Source: Ulva prolifera
Taxonomy: Eukaryota > Chlorophyta > Ulvophyceae > Ulvales > Ulvaceae
Direction: 5' to 3'
NCBI GenBank assembly: GCA_023078555.1
Contig: JALAAN010000010.1
Location: forward strand, 1,893,756-1,957,755
DNA length: 64,000 nt
Under the pieces are notes generated by a model. That model was not told the origin of the DNA. It ran no database searches and worked only from the letters and a program-made list of their open reading frames with translations. The position numbers were made by a program, and so were the translations under genes. Below, one piece after another: positions 48,303-58,213 of this stretch (positions are counted from its first letter, which is position 1; each line of letters starts with the position of its first letter).

Positions 48303-49331
48303 ACCCACATGTGTGTGCGTGTGTAGCCGCGGATTGTCTCACGAAGTGTTGAGAAGGGGAACAGGGAAGTAGCATTTCCATGTGTGCTGGGTATGTGTCC
48401 GGCCGGTGGTGCTGCAAGCATGCGTAAAACACAAGTTTACAATAGTGTACACAACAATATTTTGTTGGCATTGTTGCTATGAACATGCAGCTTGACGCTT
48501 GAGCCCACCACTAGTATGATCAGTTATGTTCTGCATGCGCTGTAGAGGAGGGCAGCCCGACTACTGACTACTTGTCGTGGGGCTCCCACATGTGGGGAGT
48601 GGGGAGAAAGAAGGGACGACACCAGATTGTCATCATATCTGGCTGTGATCAGTTAGGTTCCTCTATGTGCCTTTATGCCTAAGCCTGTGACAAAGGTTGC
48701 TGCAGCTATATGTATACCTTCTCGCCTGGGTGCCTGCTAGCAATCATCCCAGCAAATGAGCACCGTTTACGTTTGCCTCGCAAGCATTGTGGGAGGGGAA
48801 TGGGCCGCAAGTTCAGTACCAGCCATCATGAGCTTCGCAGCCGAACTGCCATCATGCCAGGACAACCGTAAAATCACCACTCCCCCGAGACGATGTGTAC
48901 CACATTCAAGCGTTGGCACACACTCTACCGGACACTGCCTGTGTGCCGAGCCCTTCAGGAGAGGCTTCAAAGGGCTGAGGAGCGCGGTACATCCCACTGG
49001 ATGCCCGAGTGCCGCAGTCTTGCACTCTCTTTCCCAGCATCAGGTCGTGGTACTGGTTCAAGTTTCAGCGTCGCTAGGTGTACCGTAGACTGCAGCTGCA
49101 GCCGGCCGTCCTACGCGGCACGCTCGACAGAGCCATCCCTGAAAGCTTTGCGTTATAGTGTTGGTAAGAGTGAGCTCTGTGAGTCGCCAAGCGGCTCTGC
49201 ATTTGCGCCTGCTGTCCAGAGCTCGTTTGCAAGCAGCCCTTCGCGCGGGTTTACCAATTGCAAGGTAACCCTTGAGGATCCGACAGCCATCTTTGCAGAG
49301 CTGCCAGGTGCGCAAGCCAATGGAATGTGCT

Positions 49332-49483
49332 ACACAGCACCCATGTGTCGTTGCGTGGTTGTGTTGATGTGTGCTGCGTGTGGCTTATTGTGTGGTGTGC
49401 GGTTCCCCTGGTTGCTCGCGCGAGCACCGCGCGGTGCTACCTGCCTTGCTTGCTTTGCCCTTGTAACACACACAGCACCCATG
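49332..49483 (-). mobile_element. Full-length TTACAAGG-family element with 14-bp target duplication
   Basis: The insert 49346-49469 (124 bp) is flanked by two identical copies of ACACAGCACCCATG (49332-49345 and 49470-49483). On the minus strand it starts GTTACAAGGGCAAAGCAAGC, passes through GGTAGCACCGCG, and ends CCACGCAACGACA. It matches 14970-15086 along almost its full length. There are no terminal inverted repeats and no coding capacity. Confidence 0.7.
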
Positions 49484-50283
49484 GCTGCCAAAAGTATCTT
49501 CGCATGCCACAAGTTACATATACGTCATGGCAATTCAGCAGCTCGAGCTCTGAGGACTGCATGCGCAGATATCTATGTATCGATACATCCCAGCCCAGTT
49601 GAGCGTATGTTGCTGTTGCTTCGGATGAGATTCGGTTTCAGTGTTTGTTTTCTCCCGTTCACTCTTTTGTAAAACTCCCAGCCCAGTCCCAGACCTGTAC
49701 ATGTTCCCATCGACTCGCTGCAGCTAGTGTCGTTCACAAACTTTCGGTTTGAACAACGCACGTTGCGCACAGTTCGACCTCTGCAGAACTCTGGAGCATC
49801 TCCAAGGCTTAATAATGCATCCACTCGGCCTCGTATCTCGAGATACCAGGCCGCTCGTCGTTGATGACGAGATCGAACCCGCGGCAGCCGCCGCGGAACG
49901 TGTCCAGTTCCGTGGCCAGACCTCGTGAATCTGGCCGCGACATATAATATTTACAATATACACCGCGACGCACGTGTGACGTCCGGCTCAGCAGCGCCGG
50001 TGGTATGCTATGGCCCGATACGGTGGCCTACCAGGCCGCTCAGCGAGGCTACAAGGGCCCCGGTGAAACGTAGGCCATGCATATGGTGGCAATAGTGTTC
50101 TGGTTGACAACCCTCCTGCTGCATGCATGGATGGCGCATGTGTATCTCCCAGTACATCAACAAGCCAGGCGCCTCGGATCCATGAGTCAGTGGACAAGTC
50201 TTGGAAAGACTGAACGCATGGTATCACTTCACCAGGCCATGGCCTTGAGGCCTGGTGATATGGTACTGCACAGAGTTGCATTG

Positions 50284-50686
50284 GTACGTTTCGTGATAAA
50301 GTACGTTAAGCAAAAATACCCGTATGGTACGTTGGCTCCAATCTTGAGGGGTTGAAAAGTACGCTGTATAGGCTACATCACTGGCTTGGCGCCTGAGGCG
50401 CCGAGCTGGTCATGGCCAGACTTGGTAGTGCCACGATCACTGTCATCTGTGCTTAGGCACCCTATTGCAGAGAACAGTACAATATACTAACAGTGAATTA
50501 GATGACCAGGTTACACAGGTTCATCATGCAATGCAAGGGATGTTAAAATCCTCCTTTGGCCTTGTGGCTAGAGGTGCACCACAGTGCAGAGCTCTAGGCT
50601 CTCTCAAAACGCGAAAGTCCGAAACGTACGCGCGTACTGTACGCTGATAAAGTACGTTAGAATAAAATACGCGTATCAAACGTACC
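50284..50686. repeat. Pair of diverged direct repeats rich in TACGCGTA/GTACGTTA
   Basis: Blocks 50284-50333 and 50640-50686 share GATAAAGTACGTTA, then AAAATAC, CGTAT and ACGTAC in the same order, about 355 bases apart. Confidence 0.6.
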
Positions 50687-50799
50687 GAAATCGAAAGATA
50701 CGCGTATTAATGCAACTCTGGTACTACATACATGCTCATATATGTATACGTGAAAGTCACGCAGAACCCGCCCTGTGCAGGAGTTCAACAGTGTAAGTC

Positions 50800-52377
50800 A
50801 TGGCAGCCCGCACCTCCAGAGTCCGCAGCTCCCGGCCATGCACAGCCACCGCAGCGGCATGCATGCGCGCCGCGATCGTCGCGCTGTGCACGCTGGCAGC
50901 CTACGTCGCGCGCAACGGGGTGGGCGTCCATGCAGCGGCAGCGGCTGCCATCACGGTACACCATGATGCACGGAAGCAGCAGCCAGGGCAGATGCAGGGT
51001 GTACGTGGCTCCGGCGTAGCTGTGGCGGCAAGGTGGGCGGCCGCGTCTCTAGATGTGGAGGATACCAATGCACCCGGAGGTGGAGGCTGGGAGTACGCAG
51101 AGGCTGATGTCATTGTCTCAGAGGAGAGCACATCTGCGTTGACGAGTGCTTCGCGCCGGCACCTCCTGCATGCATGCCACTTCGTACGGTACGGCCCGCT
51201 CCGGTGACCAGTGTTGGGTCGCTTTGCAGCTTTTCCAGGATTGCCACCCCAAAATTAGATCTGATTATTCGGAATTGTTCTATGTGATCGGGCCCGATGA
51301 CCCAACACTGCCGGTGACTGTGGCACTTGCGAGCATGATACGCAGGCCGGGGGGAGTCGGGGTGATGTCAGGGGGGTTACACTGGTCGATGTGACTGTGG
51401 GCCGAACCCTGTACATATGTGTCGGAATGTACACTCCCAAATTTAAACACCACTGCCATACCACGCGTCGCAGCCGCAACCGACACCCTCCCCATCAGCG
51501 TGCGTTCGTATGCATCATGGTGCAACCTTCGGATCCGGGAGACCCCTTCATGTGTACATGCATGCATGCCTGACATGCATGCAGGCCCGCCGCGTGGGCC
51601 TGAACTCTGTGCATGCGTAGGTGTGCGGGCAGGCTGCCGCCGTGCCCCCGCTGCAGGTTCCCATCGAGCAGCAAGTTCGGGCACTGCAAGGCGCGCCGGA
51701 AGGTGTTTTCATGCCGCCGCAGCATGAACATCGACGGCGGGGAGGGCAACGAAGGCAACGAGGGCGCTGAGGGCGCCTCCCCGCCTGACGGCGACCCAAA
51801 CAATGGCAACGAGGGTGACGAGGGGGATGAGGGCGACGAGGGTGATGAGGGCGATGAGGGCGATGAAGGGAACGAGGGCAACGAGGGGAATGAAGGGGAG
51901 GAAGGTAATGAGGGGGATGAGGGTGATGAGGGCGACGAGGGGGATGAGGGGAACGAGGGTACAGAGGGGGATGAAGGGAATGAGGGGGAGGAAGGGGATG
52001 AGGGGGATGAAGGCGATGAGGGTGATGAGGGGGAGGAGGGGGACGAAGGCGACGAAGGCGACGAGGGGTTTCTGCGGAGGCTGTTCCGTGGGAGGAATGA
52101 AGGGGACGAGGGGAACGAGGGGAATGAGGGAGATGAGGGGGATGAAGGCGACGAGGGCAATGAAGGGGCAGAGGGCGACGAGGGCAATGAGGGTGATGAG
52201 GGTGATGAGGGGGATGAGGGTGACGAGGGCGATGAAGGCAATGAGGGGAATGAGGGTGATGATGCGGACTACAATGGTAATTATTTTTTTGAGGCCGACG
52301 GGGCCGGGGTCATGGTTGAGTATGAGAGTGGCTTCCCCTATGCCAACGCAGGGGACTATGCAGGGGACTATGCGTAA
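50800..52377 (+). CDS. Secreted CPRC-motif protein, paralogue 3, with long acidic Gly-X-Glu repeat
   Basis: Two exons: 50800-51188 and 51633-52377 (donor GTACGG, acceptor GGGCAG, phase 2), 377 codons plus stop. MAARTSRVRSSR precedes a hydrophobic core (MRAAIVALCTLAAYVA), a likely signal peptide. Exon 1 ends SRRHLLHACHFVR. Exon 2 begins LPPCPRC, a ten-residue spacer, HC and CKARRKVFSC, then opens into about 170 residues of G-[DN]-E triplets (51740-52262), interrupted once by FLRRLFRGRNE, and ends in a Tyr/Phe-rich tail with DYAGDYA. Every third residue is Gly, but there is no proline, so this is not ordinary collagen. The extreme negative charge would bind Ca2+ or basic partners outside the cell, which is an inference. 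The same intron position, phase and cysteine order occur in the two minus-strand paralogues. Confidence 0.65.
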
Positions 52378-52842
52378 TTGATTGCTCGGCGATGGCCATC
52401 AGCATTGCTGTAGAGCTTGACACTACTAGCTTGATACTGTAGTAGTAGTACACATGCGGTGCTTCCCCAGTGGCCATGGGGCGCCCAACCACCAGCCCTC
52501 ATCGCGTCACGCCGTTGCCGGTGCCCCAATAAGTTATGGGCCATAACATATATACTGGTATATTCCAACACCAGGTAGAATTCTGAACTAGCCACCACCC
52601 ACGACAAGCACCGCGCAGAGCACACGCTCCAGATTACTTTTATCTTACCAAAGCCGGACATTAGGGACTGTGGCATTCCGTAATGTAACCGCTACACCAC
52701 AAGCCTGCACCACAAGCCGGGTCGGGTCCTCTGGAGGTGGAGGTTGGCCTGTATTCAGACCACTTCTGCTTTCTCTTCTGGTAATGCAGAGGTTCAGCGG
52801 TCACATCGTTCACTGCCACAGGGACCCACAGGAGGTGTGTCC

Positions 52843-52906
52843 TCTGGTGGGCAAAGCTCCATGCATGCCAGAAGCTCCGTGCATGCATGGGGCTTTGCCC
52901 ACCAGA
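52843..52906. repeat. 26-bp inverted repeat with 12-nt loop
   Basis: Arms 52843-52868 and 52881-52906 are reverse complements with one G-T wobble. The arms include ATGCATGC and GTGGGCAAAGC. Confidence 0.9.
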
Positions 52907-53375
52907 TCTCTAGAGAACACATGCCACATGGACAAAGGACAACTCGCTGCTCATGCCAGGTGGCGACACGACGTCGGAATGGAGCATGGATCCTGTCCAA
53001 TCCATCCTATCTGTATGTGGTGCCATCAGCAGCGCACAACTGGCTCCAGCGGCAAACCGCGCAACAGAGCAGGGTGGGAAGGGTGTGCAACATGGCGTTG
53101 AGGCGGCGCAGACGTCGCCGCCACGTCAGCAAGCCCGGCGAGGACTGCAGAGATGATGCCCCGGCCCCCCAGCCACCAAGTGCACCGCGTGCACGCCACG
53201 CAGATGCGAACGACGCTGCGGAGCCGCACTCTGCTGCAACCGCGCTTCTTGAAAGAGCACTGATGTCATGAGGAGGATGCCAGCGTTCGCACCCCAAGCA
53301 CATGAATAGGTAATGGAAGGAGTACATGCAGCACGTGCATGCATTGGGCCGTAAGTGTGCTTGCTCGTTGCCCAG

Positions 53376-53529
53376 GCGGTGCTACCAGATACTCCAGCTT
53401 AAAATTGGCCGCGCTGGAGGTGACCTGCAGCCGTTCTTCGATATGGAGCTGTTTCTGACAAAGTTCTTCCTCCCCGAGCCCAGTGCTCCCCCATATGAGA
53501 TGTCTCCGCACAACCACCGTTGCCTATAG
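53376..53529 (+). CDS. Possible terminal exon of an unidentified gene
   Basis: After an acceptor GCCCAG the frame (phase 2) reads RCYQILQLKIGRAGGDL, then QPFFDMELFLTKFFLPEP, to a stop after NHRCL. The composition is protein-like, but no upstream exon could be joined. An Arg/Pro-rich frame at 53091-53271 is a candidate partner. Confidence 0.25.
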
Positions 53530-54070
53530 ATCTGCCATGGCTGCTCCCTGACCCTGTTTGTGCATGGGCGGCCGCTGTGGAGAGTGTGCTTGGCATGATC
53601 ATGAGGCGCGGGTGTGCTGTGTGCTGTGCCGACACCAGCGCCTCCGCGTCGCCCAATAGTTGAGCTTGGGCATGATGTCTCCTGTACACGTGGTAGATGA
53701 CCGTAGTTTGTGGTACATGCGTGCTTTGCTGACTGCTGATTGACATTGTGTGTTGGTTTGGTACATTGTGAGAGTTTGGGTATCTGACATGCCGGTTGTG
53801 ATATCATGAGGCATCGTTTATGATTCCAATAGATGCACTTCTGTGACGAGATGCATTTGGCGGACGCTGTTCTGCATCCTGTTGGCGGTGGACAAGGCAT
53901 GCGTACCTGCTTGCTGTGACATGTTTGTGCGTGGTTTGCCTGATGTCACATCAGACGGCCCTGCGGTACATTACGGAGACTCCATCAAGTTGATGGCATG
54001 CGCATCAACTGATTCGAGCTGCTGATATCTGCCAATACGAACTCCGCTGGCAGCTTGGCAAAGATGCATC

Positions 54071-56216
54071 ATGAGGGTCCATTGCAAGTCCAGTGCATAT
54101 TGTATGTGCACTGCACTTGACCCAACATGCACACCGACATATGATGAACAACGCATGGACTACACCATCACAGATGATGAGGAGGCTGCGGCCCATCAGA
54201 ATCTGGAGGCTCAGCGGGTCCGCTCTGGGAGTAATTCGGCCGCGGCCTCAGCGTCTAACGCGGGAGCAGTTGCTCAGCCCTTGCGAGGAGCTGAGGCGCC
54301 GAGGCCCTTCTGGGAGGATGAGCCGGATGAGGTGGAGACCGGGTCCGAATTAGGGGGAGAGGTCCCGGCCCCCTCAGCCGCTGTTGGGGTTGATTTGCCT
54401 GACGAGGTGAGGGCCATTCCAGCCGCCTTGCCTCGCATAAAAATAAATCCTCTTGTACGCAGACGCCTTGTTCCACTGGCTGCAGATGTAGCAGCTGTAC
54501 ATATGCATGAGCCTGCGGGTTCTGACATTGCTAGTAGTGAGACAGTTGTAGCTGCTATTGATGTTTCAGCTTGCAATCAGGACACATCAGCCGCGGATGA
54601 CTGTGGAGTGTCCTGTGCAGGCCTGAAGCCTCAGCATGTGGAGTCTGGCGAGCAGCAGAATGCTCAGCGTCGTGGGTCGCGCAGAGCAGCTACCGTCAGG
54701 AAGCAGAAGGCCTCCGACCCTGATATGCCTTCTTTGTAGGAAGCACTTGCGAGTGCTGACAGGGATGCATGGCTGCGTGCCATGCAGGAGGAGGTGGATG
54801 CACTGGGTGAGCACGGAACTTTCGAGTTGTGCTATCTGCCTGCGGGCAAACAGGCTATCTCGGGCAAATGAGTGCTCAAGATCAAGCGTGGCCCTGCGGG
54901 AGAGATTCAGCGCTACAAGGCACGTTATGTTGCACGTGGTTTTTCTCAGGTAGAGGGCATTGACTTTTTTGGAGACCTGGTCCCCTGTCGGTAGTTACAC
55001 GACACTGCTTGTGTTGCTGTCAGTTGCTGCTCAGGAAGATTTAGAGATTAGGCACATAAACATCCAATGTGCTTTTCTGAATGGTGAGCTGGAGGAGGAA
55101 GTGTTCGTTGAACAGCCCCCGTTCTTCACTGACGGGACATCACATGTATGGAGATTGCACAAAACCTTGTATGGCCTGAAGCAAGCTGCTCGCGAGTGGC
55201 AAAAAGCTTTAATAAAGGTCTTAGCTGAGATGGGATTTGTGTGCGCACAAAGTGATTCCGGACTGTATGTTAGAACATCTGGTCGCTGGTTTATTTTCTT
55301 GTGGGTCGATGACTTGTTCATTCGCACTAGCTCTGCGGGGCTGCAGGAACTTGTCGATGTCATTCTCACGAAATTCGAAGGCAGAGACCTCGGTGAACTC
55401 GCATGGGCACTCGGCACAAAGACCATGCGTGATCGCAAGGCCAAAACAATCGCCATGACACAACGAAACAAGATCCAGAACTTACTTGAAAAGTACAGTA
55501 TGTCTGACTGTCGCAAGTCTCCCACTCCCTTAGTGCCGCGGCAACAACTAAGGAGTGCGAAAGAGCATCCTGACCTGGAGAAAGCCAGTGCTGCTGAGCA
55601 TTCCAGGTTCATGAGTGTTGTAGGAAGCATCAAGTATATTGCAGGAGTGACACGACCTTACCTGAGCTATGTGGCACATGCCCTGGCCCGGCACATGTCT
55701 AGTAGTCTAAAGGAACATTAGTCTGCCGTGCAACATGTTCTGAGATACCTGCAGTCCACAAAGGATCAAGGGATACAATTAATAGGCTCTGTGGGACACG
55801 GGTGTTTGTTGGAAGCTTTCTCAGATGCAGATTTTGCGAACTCTGCTGATCTGAAAAGTATATCTGGTATGGTTATTCGAGTGCATGGGAACTGTGTTCT
55901 CTGGCGTTCGAAAAAGCAGAGTATAGTGGCTAGGGATACAACACAGGCTGAGCTCATCGCGATGAGTGCAACAGCCAACGAGTTAATGTGGGTGAAGCAG
56001 CTGCTTCTCGATTTGAAACTCGTCCCACATAAGCCGACTCTATGGGGTGACAATAAGAGTGCCAACATTTTGGCTGTGAATGCTTTGTCCACTGACAGAT
56101 CCAAGCACATTCGTGTGAGGCACTTGCGAGTGCGGGAACATGTCCAGATGGATGAACTTAAGGTAGCGTGGGTGGGCACTGTTGATCAGTTGGCGAATTT
56201 TTTACTAAAGTGATGC
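54071..56216 (+). pseudogene. Copia-type retrotransposon polyprotein, 5'-truncated and inactivated
   Basis: The frame 54071-54739 is a low-complexity acidic linker typical of the region before reverse transcriptase. RT then reads RDAWLRAMQEEVDAL, RYKARYVARGFSQVEGIDF, ETWSPVGSYTTL, CAFLNGELEEEVFVEQP and the catalytic box FLWVDDLF. RNase H follows with FSDADFANS, TQAELIAMSA, WGDNKSAN and KHIRVRHLRVRE. Breaks are TAG at 54737-54739, TGA at 54869-54871, a one-base shift at the T6 run 54965-54970, and TAG at 55719-55721. The last two stops fall where Copia proteins keep a conserved Trp. Gag, protease and integrase were not found upstream, so the copy is truncated. The catalytic aspartates remain, but the protein could not be made intact. 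Confidence 0.9.
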
Positions 56217-56286
56217 CCGGACCTGCTTTGCTAGAAGTTCGTAATAGACTTCAGTTAGTGGAGACGTAGCAGGGTTTATGGGGGAG

Positions 56287-56590
56287 TGTCACAATGCATG
56301 AGCCTGCGGGCAGCAATGTGGTGACAGGTGCACCCATGCACGGACTATCCGCGGATCCAGTGTAGGGGTAAGCCGCCAGCCAGGATTGACTCGATGTAGT
56401 GAGGGAGATCCTGCGAGGGTTTTCCGGCGTAACCTTGAGTGTTCAGTGTGCATATAAGGATGTGCACACTGAGATCTGTAACCATTCTTCTTACTGTCTC
56501 ACGGTATTAGCATCTTCCCATCAGTGTTTCCTCGGTTCTACCTCTGTGCGCAGAAGGTATGGAACACTGGCCTCCTGACCTGACCTGATG
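56287..56590 (+). mobile_element. 3' LTR of the Copia element (right end approximate)
   Basis: A purine-rich tract (ATGGGGGAG, ending 56286) runs into TGTCACAATGCATGAGCC, the expected polypurine tract plus LTR start. A TATA-like GCATATAAGG lies at about 56450. The end is uncertain; a TGGAACA near 56572 is one candidate. No matching 5' LTR was seen in the window. Confidence 0.55.
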
Positions 56591-56770
56591 TAAGACTGCG
56601 CGTCTGACCTGAGCGAATGAAGCATTTCTGTCACCTCTTAGATAGAGCATCCAACACAATGGATTTATACTCATCTCAAGTGCACAGTTGCCAAAAGTCA
56701 CGGCACAGAGGAGACCACTTCTCACCTCACGATTGTTGTGGCAGGTCAGTGATGTCTGCATCTGCAAAAT

Positions 56771-56832
56771 CAGGGGTATAGACCCCTGAATTGCAATCCC
56801 TGAAATGCCTCAGCAATATTGCTGAGGTATTT
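56771..56832. repeat. Two adjacent hairpins
   Basis: CAGGGG and CCCCTG pair at 56771-56788. Then CCTCAGCAATATTGCTGAGG (56808-56827) is a perfect 20-bp palindrome, extended to 30 bp by AAAT/ATTT with one G-T pair. Confidence 0.85.
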
Positions 56833-58072
56833 GTGAGATCTGTTGCTGGAGGGACCTATGCTAAAGTACCAGCAACGCGGTGTGTCTTGAAAAGGAGGTG
56901 CATCTGCTTGTTTTACCGCCCTGCACGTTAAATATGCCGATAGACGTAGCCAAATTGCTTCGCGTGCGTTGATAGAGCGTAGGAGAGCTCGCCGCTGCTA
57001 TATGCAATGTTGAACGAGACCAGCGCAGTGGGAACAACTAGGCAACCGCACGGCCCCCAGGAACACATGTTTTGAGGACAGCATGTAGTAACTCCATGAT
57101 GAATTTACCATTAAGGAGGGGGCGTCTGCACCATCGTACGACGTCTTTTCTTGCTGAAGGCAAGGTCGCTACGCTCAAACGATGATCGCTGCGGTACTAC
57201 TGTGCGACGATAAGGCTATGTATTTTGCAACCGCATTAGAAAGTGGTCTGCATTGAAGTTTTTTGTTTGGCATTGATCGACCTGGTCGTGGCCAGACTCT
57301 TTGCGAGTTGAGAAGTTGCAGTTTTGATCGCATCGCGGGAGTAAATATACCAGCAGTCTATATACAGTTCCTGCATCGGACAAGGTTACAACATTCCACA
57401 TGTGAAATACATGTTTAGTTCCCTCGATTTGCTGCATCTTGAACGGAAGACGTAGACGCCACGCTTTCTCCTACGTGTGTCGACAAGGCCCCGCGGACCG
57501 AATAGCCATGTACTCTGATATGCCATAAGATATGCCGTCACTGCGCGCCACAGATCACGGACCTTGATGTATACGTATATGAGTGACTGCGGAATGCTGT
57601 GCAATCCAAGCCAACGCACGAGCGCCTGCACTGCTATAGGATGTTGGACACTTGTGACACTTCACGAATTCGTTCCAATTGCTGGCATTTGGTACAGGTG
57701 TACGAGTGTTCCCACACTGATGTTGACGATTTAGACGTTAACTGTAAGCTGTGTACGTACGGGTCAACCTCACACGACAAGCCGCCCGATGCACACAATC
57801 CAAGATGTCACCTTTTTAGACGGCTTGCATCAAGCAGGCCTCATGCACACGTCAGATAATCCACTCCTTGCCAGCTTCTCGAATCTGAGGTCAGGTTTCC
57901 ACGTGCGCCAGACCCGCGATCTGCCCTTTGTGAACACAATGGCAAAATGTGCCCTCCAAGTGAAGGCAAACGCTGAGAAGGACCAGATGCACTGTCCCTA
58001 GGCCTCACGAGTTTCCTGTAGTGCACTCACAACTCAGTCCGGCAGGATCGCGTCCTCCAGGCCCGCATGGTC

Positions 58073-58213
58073 CAGAGTGGCCATTCGGCGTATGGCCACT
58101 CTGACGGAGTAACGTCATCATGCTCCAGGTAAGGCGTGCGCTCATCCTCATTGGTTCCTGGATGTGCATGCATGCGTTGGTTCAGAGTGGCCATTCGGCA
58201 AATGGCCACTCTG
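58073..58213. repeat. Twin 31-base hairpins, 110 bp apart
   Basis: At 58073-58103 and 58183-58213 the sequence CAGAGTGGCCAT pairs perfectly with ATGGCCACTCTG around 7-base loops that differ in the last two bases. Flanking bases are also related, so the 110-bp unit is a diverged tandem duplication. Confidence 0.9.

Larger units (their letters stand above)
48303..50799. other. Intergenic, repeat fragments only
   Basis: Contains the long element at 49332-49483 and two related AT-rich blocks (50284-50333 and 50640-50686). The open frame at 48893-49672 reads straight through the repeat element and is not considered a gene. Confidence 0.5.
52378..54070. other. Intergenic with a strong hairpin and a possible terminal exon
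   Basis: Apart from the hairpin at 52843-52906 and the possible exon at 53376-53529, both listed separately, I see nothing recognisable. The 5' end of the retrotransposon may start near 54071. Confidence 0.4.

Noticed and set aside
48893-49672. 259-codon frame
   Set aside because: It reads through the dispersed element at 49346-49469, so it is a chance frame.
51495-52241. Antisense Ser/Pro repeat frame of 248 codons
   Set aside because: It is the mirror of the (G-[DN]-E)n repeat of paralogue 3. The plus frame has the signal-peptide exon, the splice phase and the cysteine block.
54500-56315. A 17-base match (ATGCATGAGCCTGCGGG) between the Copia coding region and its LTR
   Set aside because: Too short to argue for recombination, and it includes the very common ATGCAT word.
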